This document shows positions 43,686 to 53,143 of a DNA stretch of 64,000 nucleotides, in pieces; positions within the stretch are counted from its first letter, which is position 1, and each line of letters begins with the position of its first letter. A model generated the notes under the pieces. That model had not been told where the DNA came from. It did not search any database and saw only the letters and a list, made by a program, of their open reading frames with translations. The position numbers and the translations under genes were made by a program. Origin of the DNA: Paenibacillus alkalitolerans. GTDB taxonomy: Bacteria > Bacillota > Bacilli > Paenibacillales > YIM-B00363. The DNA lies in NCBI RefSeq assembly GCF_016482785.1, contig NZ_JAEMXM010000008.1, positions 78,898 through 142,897 of the forward strand, in the 5' to 3' direction.

Positions 43686-44489
43686 ATGGGCGATTTCGAA
43701 TTCGACCGCGTTGCGGAACGGCGCGCGATTGTCCGGTATAACCGGGACGGAATAAGGGAAGAGGCCGACCGGGTGGCGGTGGAATATCCGTTAACGGTCG
43801 TCGTAGACGGCGAAGAGTTCGCTACGATGGTTTGCACTCCCGCGGAGCTTGAAGAGCTCGTCATCGGCTTTCTTGCATCCGAAGGATTGATCAGGCGCGC
43901 CGGAGAGATCGAAGCGATCCGAATCGACCGGCAGCGCGGCTTCGCTTACGTCGAGCTGTTGAATAAACAAGCGGCGGGTAAGGAGTTTTTCTCGAAGCGG
44001 TTCATAGGTTCCTGCTGCGGCAAGAGCAGGCAGTTTTATTTCCACAACGACATGAGGACGGCGAGGACGATCACCGCAAAGACGAAGCTTTCCGTCGGCC
44101 AATGCTTCACGTTGATGGACCGGCTGCGGGATATGTCGTCCGATTTCCGGCTGACGGGCGGCGTTCACAACGCGGCGCTGTGCACGGCGGATGATGTGCT
44201 TGTCATGCGCACCGATATCGGCAGGCATAACGCGTTGGACAAAATATTCGGTTACTGTCTTCAACGGCGAATTCCGATGCGTGACAAAGTGTTGGCGTTC
44301 AGCGGCCGTCTCTCCTCCGAAGTGCTGTTGAAAGCGGCGAAAATCGGGGTTGGGATCATTTTGACGAAATCTGCTCCTACAACGCTCGCGGTCGATTTGG
44401 CGGACGATCTAGGGATTACCGCCGTCGGGTTTATCCGTGACCGGTCCCTTAACGTCTATTCTCATCCGGAGCGAATCGTCGTAGAATGA
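43686..44489 (+). CDS. fdhD: Formate dehydrogenase accessory sulfurtransferase FdhD
   Basis: The 267-aa FdhD transfers sulfur to the molybdenum cofactor of formate-dehydrogenase-type enzymes. The sulfur-carrying Cys pair is in GSCCGKSR (near residues 108-115, a shortened form of the C-x-x-C loop). TGGVHNAALC and RTDIGRHNALDKIFG are the other conserved blocks. It starts 1 base after the molybdoenzyme stop, so the two form an operon and the enzyme is its probable client. Confidence 0.96.
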   Translation: MGDFEFDRVAERRAIVRYNRDGIREEADRVAVEYPLTVVVDGEEFATMVCTPAELEELVIGFLASEGLIRRAGEIEAIRIDRQRGFAYVELLNKQAAGKEFFSKRFIGSCCGKSRQFYFHNDMRTARTITAKTKLSVGQCFTLMDRLRDMSSDFRLTGGVHNAALCTADDVLVMRTDIGRHNALDKIFGYCLQRRIPMRDKVLAFSGRLSSEVLLKAAKIGVGIILTKSAPTTLAVDLADDLGITAVGFIRDRSLNVYSHPERIVVE

Positions 44490-44539
44490 AACTTATAAAG
44501 GAAGTCGAACGTAATAAAGAAGAAAAGGAGGACTCAGCC

Positions 44540-44728
44540 ATGTTGAAGAAAATCCTTAAGAAACTGCTTTATTCTTCGCTCTCTTCCAAGAGGCATTACA
44601 AATACGGCCGCAAATACAGCAGCAGCGATCATCATTATAAACCTCATTACGGCCACCCGCCGAAACATAACCAATACGGTCACGGATACTATAAGAAGAA
44701 AGGCTATTCCAGCTATTCCAGCAGCTAA
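44540..44728 (+). CDS. Small Tyr/His/Lys/Ser-rich basic protein, spore-coat-like
   Basis: In this 62-aa protein the first 15 residues are basic-amphipathic (LKKILKKLLYSSLSS); the remainder is rich in Tyr, His, Lys, Gly and Ser (HYKPHYGHPPKHNQYGHGYY). Such composition is seen in small spore coat or surface proteins, but no family is recognised. AAAAGGAGG precedes ATG 44540. Its stop overlaps the stop of the convergent kinase gene. Confidence 0.65.
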   Translation: MLKKILKKLLYSSLSSKRHYKYGRKYSSSDHHYKPHYGHPPKHNQYGHGYYKKKGYSSYSSS

Positions 44729-45612
44729 GCGGAAGAGTCCGGCGATTGAAGCGCATCGATAGCGGCCGAGATGTCGGCTTGTACGTCTTGAACTTGTTCA
44801 TACGGCTGTTCCTCCGAAAGCAGCATGCGGCGGAGCAGCCGTTTGGTTATGGGATGAAGGCCGGCCAATTCCTCATCCCAGCTTCGTTCGTCGCCGTCCC
44901 CGCTCTCCATCGGTTCGGGATAACCGCTGTAGAGAAGGAAGAGCAGTAGGTGCCCCGCCGCATAAAAATCGCTGCTCGGGTGAATTTTCCGGCGGATTTG
45001 TTTTTCCATTGGGTCGTTATCGCTCACGTCATCCGCGAGCGGCGGCCCGGGGGATTCATGTTGCTCCGCCGCAAAGCTTCGGGCCAGACCGAAATCTATT
45101 AAACGAACCTGATCGCCGTCAACAATAACATTGGCTATTCTAACGTCCCTGTGGACGATTCCTTTCGAATGCACGTAGCCGATTATATCAAGCAATTTGT
45201 TCACGATGGTCAGGGATTGTTCCTCAGAGAAAACGGTGTCCTTCTCAAACAGCAGCCGCTCAAGGCTCGCCCCTTTCGCAAATTCCATTGTAAAGCAGTA
45301 ATAACCGTAGTAATGAAATTGTTCGTACAGCTCCGGTATCGACTCATGATGCAGCTGCGTTAACATCCGGACTTCCAGATCAAACAAGGCTTCCGCACGC
45401 GATCGTCCGCCCCGCATCGGTTGCACGCGCTTCATCACGCATGGACGGTTGCCGTTCTTGATATCCTCGCACAGATAGGCCACTCCGTAGCTTCCTTCGC
45501 CTAGCGGCATAACGATCCGATATCTCCCGCGCACCACCGTGCCTTCGCCGAACCGTCTTTCCGCCCAACGGCGCCTCCACTCGGCCCATCGTCTCTTCCA
45601 TCTTTCGTACAT
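44725..45612 (-). CDS. Hanks-type serine/threonine protein kinase
   Basis: The 295-aa soluble kinase has a Gly-rich loop (LGEGSYGVAY, residues 37-46), ATP-binding Lys in CVMKRV, a catalytic loop HRDVRIANV, the DFG motif in LIDFGLA and an APE-like region replaced by SSDFYAAGHLL. There is no membrane segment or PASTA domain, unlike PrkC. An N-terminal Arg/Trp-rich stretch (RWKRRWAEWRRRWAERR) is unusual. Substrate unknown. Confidence 0.9.
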   Translation of the reverse strand: MYERWKRRWAEWRRRWAERRFGEGTVVRGRYRIVMPLGEGSYGVAYLCEDIKNGNRPCVMKRVQPMRGGRSRAEALFDLEVRMLTQLHHESIPELYEQFHYYGYYCFTMEFAKGASLERLLFEKDTVFSEEQSLTIVNKLLDIIGYVHSKGIVHRDVRIANVIVDGDQVRLIDFGLARSFAAEQHESPGPPLADDVSDNDPMEKQIRRKIHPSSDFYAAGHLLLFLLYSGYPEPMESGDGDERSWDEELAGLHPITKRLLRRMLLSEEQPYEQVQDVQADISAAIDALQSPDSSA

Positions 45613-45763
45613 ACGCGCGTCTGCACCGCCTTTATTTATGAGTGTAATCGGTGGGCGGCGTTTTTTCCAGCGTTCGGCCGCAGCCGTATATTTTTCGGAA
45701 AAAGTATAACCCTATTATTTATCCTGTGTTTCATAGCAAAAAGGTGACATTCAAAGTTAGCTA

Positions 45764-45793
45764 TTGACAGGACAGCCTGTGCGGGAGTACTAT
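45764..45793 (+). promoter_or_regulatory. Promoter of the symporter gene
   Basis: TTGACA (45764-45769) and TACTAT (45788-45793) are 18 bp apart, fitting a housekeeping sigma-A promoter 50 bases before the start codon. Confidence 0.65.
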
Positions 45794-45843
45794 TACTTTC
45801 AAATCCGATTGAATAGGTCGGAATAAGGAGGGTTTGAGGAATT

Positions 45844-47199
45844 ATGAACAATAATTTGATCTTGGCGTTTCAGTCGAACTGGGTGTCGCTTCTTATTGCG
45901 GCAGTTCTTATCGGCTTCCTGTATTACTTGGCGAAACAGCGGGTAAGCTTCGGAAACCGGGTGCTCATCGCTCTTGGTCTCGGTCTTGCCGCGGGTATTT
46001 TCCTCAACAGTTTCAAGTATGACTTTAAAGCGATGGCCACGATCGGATCGATATATGTCAACCTGATCAAGATGCTTGTGATACCTCTTGTAACGGCAAC
46101 CATCATCTCCAGCGTCACGTCGATTTCGAATGTGGGGCAGCTCCGGAAGATCGGCGTGAAAACCGTCGCGTTGTTTCTGATCACAACCGGTATAGCGGCG
46201 GTGATCGGATTGGTCGTAGCGCTCGGCTTCGATCCGGGAGCCGGAATTTCGCAGCCGCCGCCGGCGGACTTCGAGGCGAGGGAAGTGCCGACATTCTCGC
46301 AGGTCATCTTGGACTTGGTGCCGGCCAATCCGGTGAATGAAATGGCGAACGGCAAAGTCGTTCCGGTAATTATCTTCGCGCTGTTTATCGGCATCGCCAT
46401 CGTTCAGCTCGGATCGCGGAAGCCGGAAACGGTTCAGCCCGTGAAGCAGTTTGTCGAATCGTTCAAAAATGTGATGTTCCAAGTGACGAAGTACGTTATC
46501 CGGTTGACTCCATACGGCGTATTCGCGCTCATTGCTGCCATGGCGGCGCGCTACGGACTGGATACGCTGATGCCGTTGATCAAACTCGTGTTGGCGACGT
46601 ATGTCGCGCTCCTGCTGCACTTCGTATTCGTGTTCGGAGGCATGGCAAGCTTGCTCGCGAGAGTGAATCCGGTTAAGTTTTTCCGAAAAGCGTATCCGAC
46701 CGTCGCCGTTGCGTTCACGACACGAAGCAGCTACGCAACGCTGCCTGTAAATTTAGAGGTCATAACAAAGCGTCTGCGCGTTTCGGATAAAATCGCAAGC
46801 TTCGTTGCGCCGCTTGGCGCCACGATCAATATGAACGGCTGCGGCGGAGTATGGCCGGCCGTGGTCGCCGTGTTCGTCGCGCGCGTATACGGTATTCCGC
46901 TTGATATTTCAGATTATGTGTTGATCGTGTTAGCCAGCATTGTCGCTTCCGTAGGTGTAGCCGGCGTTCCGGGACCCGCGTCGATATCGACAACCGTCGT
47001 GCTTACCGCGATGGGCTTGCCGCTCGAGGGGCTGGGCCTCGTGCTCGCAATCGATGCGGTTGTCGATATGGGCCGTACGGCGGTGAACGCCACGGGTACT
47101 ACGGTATCGTCCCTTGTCGTTGCCGTGTCGGAAGGGGAATTCGACCGGGAAGCGTTCAATCGCGACGAAGAAGATCAATTGGAGCTTAATTTGGTGTAA
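45844..47199 (+). CDS. Dicarboxylate/amino acid:cation symporter, probably cystine (TcyP-like)
   Basis: The 451-aa membrane protein of the DAACS/GltP fold has eight membrane helices, a Ser-rich re-entrant loop (AFTTRSSYATLPVNLEV, near residues 299-315, where glutamate carriers have SSSAATLP) and the second loop GVAGVPGPASISTTV. The N-terminal segment and length resemble L-cystine symporter TcyP more than GltP. It probably takes up cystine or an acidic amino acid with Na+ or H+. The ATG follows AAGGAGGG. Confidence 0.87.
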   Translation: MNNNLILAFQSNWVSLLIAAVLIGFLYYLAKQRVSFGNRVLIALGLGLAAGIFLNSFKYDFKAMATIGSIYVNLIKMLVIPLVTATIISSVTSISNVGQLRKIGVKTVALFLITTGIAAVIGLVVALGFDPGAGISQPPPADFEAREVPTFSQVILDLVPANPVNEMANGKVVPVIIFALFIGIAIVQLGSRKPETVQPVKQFVESFKNVMFQVTKYVIRLTPYGVFALIAAMAARYGLDTLMPLIKLVLATYVALLLHFVFVFGGMASLLARVNPVKFFRKAYPTVAVAFTTRSSYATLPVNLEVITKRLRVSDKIASFVAPLGATINMNGCGGVWPAVVAVFVARVYGIPLDISDYVLIVLASIVASVGVAGVPGPASISTTVVLTAMGLPLEGLGLVLAIDAVVDMGRTAVNATGTTVSSLVVAVSEGEFDREAFNRDEEDQLELNLV

Positions 47200-47213
47200 G
47201 TGTGAGGCGGAGG

Positions 47214-47240
47214 GCGGCCGGGAGGGCCGCTCTTTTTTTT
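47214..47240 (+). terminator. Terminator of the symporter gene
   Basis: GCGGCC (47214-47219) pairs with GGCCGC (47225-47230), followed by TC and eight T residues. Confidence 0.85.
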
Positions 47241-47266
47241 TGCCGAACTCCTGCCCTGAAAATGAA

Positions 47267-47455
47267 ATAGGAGATTTTCAGGTGCTTATTTACTATTTAT
47301 ATTGCGAATTGATGACAGTATAGGGGATTTCCGGGTACTTATATTAAAGGATTCGAAGCGTGTTGCCCGTGATCGGCAAAATAAGTACCGGAAAATCCCT
47401 TATCCCCATGTACGTGCGGTAACATTGAATATATAAGTACCTGATAATACCTTAT
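47267..47455. repeat. Symmetric intergenic element, copy 1
   Basis: Four related half-sites of the form ATAGGGGATTTTC-N-GGTACTTATT lie at 47267-47290 and 47320-47342 (forward) and 47381-47402 and 47433-47455 (reverse). The starts of the forward pair and ends of the reverse pair are both 53 bp apart, and the layout is exactly symmetric about 47361. Sequence between the half-sites is not conserved. Confidence 0.8.
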
Positions 47456-47480
47456 TGTTCTTCAGCGGCCGCTAATCGAC

Positions 47481-47673
47481 GTTAGCGGAAAACCGTGTAC
47501 TAATAGCCGGAAGGCTTGCTCGGTTTTGGCGCGTTAACGGAATATCATGTACCTATTGAGTCGTGTTTGGCGGGAAATCGGGGAAGTCGGTCATTTTAAA
47601 TACACATAATTCCGTTAAGGATTACTATTCATGCAATCAAGATTCGGTTAGGCACAAGAAATTCCTTTAAATT
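47481..47673. repeat. Symmetric intergenic element, copy 2 (variant half-sites)
   Basis: Forward half-sites at 47481-47504 and 47533-47557 (GTTAACGGAAT, then ATGTACCTATT) and reverse ones at 47595-47619 and 47648-47671 have 52-bp spacing on both sides and exact symmetry about 47576. The half-site is a relative of copy 1 (GGRATTTT-N-GTACTTATT). Together the two copies fill most of the 47200-47795 intergenic region. Confidence 0.8.
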
Positions 47674-47738
47674 CAACGAGGTTTCGCGACACACATCATC
47701 TTTTTCCATAATCTTCATTGTCGTCGGAGCGGCTGTAA

Positions 47739-49283
<1,545 letters not shown>

Positions 49284-49320
49284 GAAAGTTTTAAATATAA
49301 TATGTAAGAGAGCGGCTTCT

Positions 49321-49782
49321 CTACCGCTGCTCTTTTTTCTTGATGAACTCATCCACCGACAATTTCATCGAACGGATCACAGTTTTCTTAAACCGGACGC
49401 CAAGATACAGTACTTTCGCCTGCTGCAAGGGGGACAGAGTACGGAACCTCGGTTCTTGCTTCAAAAATGTGCGGATGATCGACCAACCGGCCGGGGTGAT
49501 TCGCTTCGGCCTGAGGCAAGGGAATTTTTCGAGCAGAGGCGATTCGTGTTTCGAGTCGACGATGCAGGGCGCGGATTTGGCTTTGGTATGTTTTCGGAGA
49601 TAATGATAGCGGTCCAAACCGGCGACGATGATATACGTTCCGTCTTTGCGGTTTTTGCGGACCGCCAACAAATTCGCGCTATCCCACAGCACGTTTCGAA
49701 GTTTCTTGATGCTTCGCGTCATTTTTCCGTTGAAATCGGGCTTCAGCTTCTCAAGAGGTATATACTGCACATTGATTCTCAT
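49321..49782 (-). CDS. ParB N-terminal-like domain protein
   Basis: In this 153-aa protein residues 1-80 resemble the ParB/sulfiredoxin fold (VQYIPLEKLKPDF, then KNRKDGTYIIVAGLDRYHYL, where ParB has G-x-R-R/H-x-A). The rest is basic and contains no clear helix-turn-helix (KKLSVDEFIKKKEQR-type tail). It has no ParA partner nearby. ATG 49782 has AAGGAG 8 bases upstream. It may be a regulator or nuclease-like remnant; function unknown. Confidence 0.6.
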   Translation of the reverse strand: MRINVQYIPLEKLKPDFNGKMTRSIKKLRNVLWDSANLLAVRKNRKDGTYIIVAGLDRYHYLRKHTKAKSAPCIVDSKHESPLLEKFPCLRPKRITPAGWSIIRTFLKQEPRFRTLSPLQQAKVLYLGVRFKKTVIRSMKLSVDEFIKKKEQR

Positions 49783-49834
49783 ATGCATCTCTCCTTCTGT
49801 AAGTATATGATGCGGGAGAGTCGTCCGATGAATA

Positions 49835-49872
49835 AAAGGCGCAATCGCCCATATGCGGGTGAGAGCGCCTTT
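49835..49872 (-). terminator. Terminator between two minus-strand genes
   Basis: AAAGGCGC (49835-49842) pairs with GCGCCTTT (49865-49872), with an inner CGCCC/GGGTG pairing. On the minus strand it is followed by TATT and ends the small gene at 49895-50080. Confidence 0.75.
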
Positions 49873-49894
49873 GTTTTGCGGTAGCGTGGTTGGG

Positions 49895-50080
49895 TTATTC
49901 CCGGTCTTTGCGGGTGACGCCTGTCGGCGGGAACCCCGGCTTTTGCTCAATCTTGTATCTGTCGCCCAGTTCTTGCGCAATCTCGATGTCGTCGCCGCGT
50001 TTCCTGATTTCGTATTTCGGCGATTGCGGCATCTGCGATTCGTTGTTGTCGACCGTTCTTCGGTTTTGGCCTCTGGCCAT
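49895..50080 (-). CDS. Small hydrophilic hypothetical protein
   Basis: The 61-aa soluble protein is rich in charged residues (MARGQNRRTVDNNESQMP; RKRGDDIEIAQELGDRY; GFPPTGVTRKDRE). It has a textbook AAGGAGG ribosome binding site and is followed by a terminator, so it is very likely expressed. No family is recognised. Confidence 0.7.
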   Translation of the reverse strand: MARGQNRRTVDNNESQMPQSPKYEIRKRGDDIEIAQELGDRYKIEQKPGFPPTGVTRKDRE

Positions 50081-50268
50081 CGTTACGCCTCCTTGTGTTT
50101 TGTCTGAAGTTAGTTTCCGGATTAGTATCTGGAGACGGTTCGTTAATTATGAGGCATGGGCCCGATAATCCGTTTGACGGACCGAAAAGCGCCGGTATTT
50201 CCGAATATTATAATATCTGCCTAAGCGGCGGAGGGATTGTAAACTTCGTACAAAGGAGAGGAATACCT

Positions 50269-50634
50269 ATGACGAAGCATGAGATTCATGAAAATACGGC
50301 AAATCAAGATAGAGACGCGGCAGATAAGGTACGCACCGTGTATATAAGCCGCAAGGAAGCCCGCAAGAAACCTTGGTATGGCCGCGCGTGGCCGATTTTG
50401 TCGGTCGTTATAGCGGTTAGCGCCGTCTTCATATTTTGGGGGCTTTCCGGCATTTCGCAGGAGTTGTCCCAAGTAAACGGTTCGATTCAAGAGCAAACGG
50501 ATGTGTTGCGGGAGCAAAATACCGCATTATCCGGTATCAGCCGGGAGTTCGCGGCTTTGACGGATGCGGTGCGCACGGGATTTGACCGGCTCGTCGAAGA
50601 GATCCGGGAAGCGGCGGACGATATGACGGGGTAA
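50269..50634 (+). CDS. Small single-pass membrane protein with coiled coil
   Basis: The 121-aa protein has a polar basic N-terminus (about 40 residues), one membrane helix (about 43-61, ILSVVIAVSAVFIFWGLSG) and a heptad-like C-terminal segment (about 65-115, VNGSIQEQTDVLREQNTALS) that probably forms a coiled coil. AAAGGAGAGG precedes ATG 50269. No family is recognised; the layout resembles divisome or envelope-associated accessory proteins, but that is only a resemblance. Confidence 0.65.
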   Translation: MTKHEIHENTANQDRDAADKVRTVYISRKEARKKPWYGRAWPILSVVIAVSAVFIFWGLSGISQELSQVNGSIQEQTDVLREQNTALSGISREFAALTDAVRTGFDRLVEEIREAADDMTG

Positions 50635-50652
50635 CGGTAAGGCTTGTGCAGG

Positions 50653-50844
50653 AATAGGGGATTTTGAGGTACTTATTTTTCAGCACGGTTGTGTTGCAAG
50701 AAGCGATAGCGGACTTCCGGGTACTTATTTTTCCGATTTCAGGCTGAATTCCATGAATTCCGATAAAATAAGCACCCGAGAATCCCCTATGTGCCATTGA
50801 ACCGACTGATACGCTAGATAATAAGTACTCCAAAGTCCCCTATT
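50653..50844. repeat. Symmetric intergenic element, copy 3
   Basis: Forward half-sites at 50653-50680 and 50705-50732 and reverse ones at 50765-50790 and 50818-50844 share AATAGGGGATTTT and GGTACTTATTTTT with copy 1. Spacings are 52 and 54 bp, symmetric within 2 bases. It lies between convergent genes and may also serve as their terminator region. Confidence 0.8.
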
Positions 50845-50957
50845 GTTGTTTTTTCCCACAGGTTCGGGTTGAACCATCGGGATCTCCCGGAGTGCGGTTT
50901 AAAGTAATACGTCTCCGGGATTATCATTTCCTTGCAGCATGGTTCGACCGGCTGCAA

Positions 50958-51836
50958 CTACTTCTGCCTCGATTCCCGCAGCGTCCGCAGCATGGCGGCG
51001 ATATCGTCGGGCAGCGGCGATTTGACCTCCATGCGTTCCCCGGTCCACGGATGGGACCAGATAAGCTTCTCGCCGTGCAGCGCCTGGCGCTTGATGTATT
51101 CGCGGTGGCCGCCGTACATGCCGTCGCCCGCCAGAGGGTGCCCGATGTGCGCCAGGTGCACCCGGATTTGATGCGTGCGCCCCGTTTCCAGCCGCAGCCG
51201 CACGTACGTGTGATCGGCGAACCGCTCGATCACGTCATACCGCGTCACCGCCTTCTCGCCGGTGTCGCTTACCCGCCGCCGCGTCGAGTGATGGCGGTCC
51301 TGCCCGATCGGCGCGTCGATGACGCCCTTCTTATCCTTGATCACGCCTTCGGCCACGGCGGAGTAGATGCGCTCGATCTTCTTCTCGCGCATCGCTTTAT
51401 CGAATACGTAATGAGCCAGCTCGTTCTTCGCGTACAGCACCGGCCCGGTCGTCTCCTTGTCCAGCCGGTGAATGTGCCGGACGCGGCAAGCTTGTCCGGT
51501 CGTGTCGTAGTAGGCGGCTACCGCATGCGCCAACGTATCCCGCTGCCCCTTGTGGCTCGGGTGCACCTCCACGCCGGCCGGCTTGTTCACCACGAGCGTA
51601 AAATCGTCCTCGTACAGCACGTTCAATTCCGTCCACTCGGCTTCAAATTCCGGACGCTCCCGCGGAAACAGCCGCAGCCGCGCCTGCTTGCCTTGCCGCA
51701 CGACGCCGTTCGTGGCGATCAGCTTTCCCGCAACCTTCTGCGGGACCGGAAGCAGACGCATCAACCCCGCGAGCGGTATACCCGCAAGCGTATCCGGCAG
51801 GCGCAGCTCCAGCCACTCGCCTTTACGCTTAGCCAT
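50958..51836 (-). CDS. RluA-family RNA pseudouridine synthase
   Basis: This 292-aa (from ATG 51836) pseudouridine synthase has the RluA catalytic motif HRLDKETTGPVLYAKNE (catalytic Asp, near residues 124-140), LETGRTHQIRVHLAHIGHPLAGD and an N-terminal S4-like segment. It converts uridine to pseudouridine in rRNA or tRNA; the exact site is unpredictable. The start is uncertain: ATG 51836 has no good ribosome binding site, whereas GTG/TTG codons near 51870 follow AGGAAGAGA. Confidence 0.9.
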   Translation of the reverse strand: MAKRKGEWLELRLPDTLAGIPLAGLMRLLPVPQKVAGKLIATNGVVRQGKQARLRLFPRERPEFEAEWTELNVLYEDDFTLVVNKPAGVEVHPSHKGQRDTLAHAVAAYYDTTGQACRVRHIHRLDKETTGPVLYAKNELAHYVFDKAMREKKIERIYSAVAEGVIKDKKGVIDAPIGQDRHHSTRRRVSDTGEKAVTRYDVIERFADHTYVRLRLETGRTHQIRVHLAHIGHPLAGDGMYGGHREYIKRQALHGEKLIWSHPWTGERMEVKSPLPDDIAAMLRTLRESRQK

Positions 51837-52111
51837 CTTTAAATTCAATCCGCCAGTCGGATTTGCCAACGAAACCACTCTCTTCCTGTCGTATTCCCCT
51901 TGATGCACAACATGATACAACAAAAAGCGTGCAAAATCGAACGGGCAGCCGACAATCATTACCTAACCGCACTGGAGAGCTATTCGGTAAACAGGCGAGC
52001 CGATGCGGGGAGCCGTGTCGGTTTCTTTTTCATTTTTTGACAAAGGATATCCCATTCATGAAAGCGAATTCATTATCATCGCCGATATGAACGATTGGGG
52101 GTCACAGACAG

Positions 52112-53122
52112 ATGAAAAGGATTATAGTCCTATATACAGTTTTGATCGGCGCGTTTTTTGCATACTTCCTAAACTACCATTTCCGCGAGGCCGCGCCGAC
52201 CGGGTGGGAAAGCGGAGGTCTTCGCGGAGAAATAGACGAGAAGTACGTAATGGTGACGTTCCAGGCAGGCATCGATTACTGGAAAAGCTGTTTGAAAGGG
52301 TTTGAAGACGCCGCGCAGCAGCTGAACGTTTCCGTGGAATACCGCGGTGCGACGCATTATGACGTAAATGAGCAAATTAAAGTGCTCGAGCAGGTCATTG
52401 CAAGGAAGCCCGCCGGCATCGCGTTATCCGCGATCGATCCCATCGCGTTGACCGACACGATCAACAAGGCGGTGGACGCGGGTATACCGGTCGTATTGTT
52501 CGATTCCGGCGCGGAAAACAGCAAGGCTTACTCATTCCTCGCGACCGACAATTACAATGCGGGCGTGACGGCCGCGCGGAAGATGGGGGAGCTGTTAGGC
52601 GGTAAGGGGAAGGTGGCCGTCGTTACGCAGCCGAATCAGCAAAATCATCAGGAACGGACGAAGGGCTTTAAGGAGACAATCGCGGCGGAGTTCCCCGGTC
52701 TTGAAGTTGTGGCGGTATTGGACGGCAAAGGCGACCAAGCCGTGTCACGGGACGCGGTGTTGGAGGCGCTGAAGAAGCACCCCGATTTGGGCGGCGTATT
52801 CGCGACGGAAGCGAACGGCGGCGTCGGTATCGGGGATGCCGTCGTGTATTATGCGCAAAACAAAAATATTAAAATCATCAGCTTCGACACGGACTTGGGC
52901 ACATTGGACCTCGTAAAGCAGGGAGTCATTTCGGCAACGCTGGCGCAAGGCACTTGGAATATGGGGTATTGGTCCTTGCTGCAGCTGTTCCACCTGCATC
53001 ACATGATCGCTCAAGATGCGGGAGGCGCGGCATCCGGCAGCGGACCCGTTGTGCCGCCTTTCACCGATACGGGCATTACGATCGTGACGAAGGAAAATGT
53101 GGATCAATTTTACGCCAGGTAA
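52112..53122 (+). CDS. Sugar-binding periplasmic-type protein (RbsB fold) of a sensor system
   Basis: The 336-aa protein has an N-terminal membrane anchor (residues 3-22, no lipobox) and a type I periplasmic-binding fold typical of sugar receptors (SAIDPIALTDTINKAVDAGI, VLFDSGAENSKAYSFLATDN, SFDTDLGTLDLVKQG). It is followed directly by a YesM-type kinase and YesN-type regulator and not by transporter genes, so it probably presents a sugar to the kinase and not to a permease. This three-gene layout recurs in Paenibacillaceae beside sugar ABC operons. Confidence 0.88.
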   Translation: MKRIIVLYTVLIGAFFAYFLNYHFREAAPTGWESGGLRGEIDEKYVMVTFQAGIDYWKSCLKGFEDAAQQLNVSVEYRGATHYDVNEQIKVLEQVIARKPAGIALSAIDPIALTDTINKAVDAGIPVVLFDSGAENSKAYSFLATDNYNAGVTAARKMGELLGGKGKVAVVTQPNQQNHQERTKGFKETIAAEFPGLEVVAVLDGKGDQAVSRDAVLEALKKHPDLGGVFATEANGGVGIGDAVVYYAQNKNIKIISFDTDLGTLDLVKQGVISATLAQGTWNMGYWSLLQLFHLHHMIAQDAGGAASGSGPVVPPFTDTGITIVTKENVDQFYAR

Positions 53123-53143
53123 TTTGCGGACGAAACGGACTTG

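Noticed and set aside
42380-43864. 494-codon minus-strand open frame
   Set aside because: It runs antisense through the molybdoenzyme and fdhD genes, has no ribosome binding site or recognisable domain, and follows from the GC-rich codon use of the sense genes.
45799-46620. 273-codon minus-strand frame
   Set aside because: It lies antisense to the symporter gene and has low-complexity Arg/His composition typical of shadow frames.
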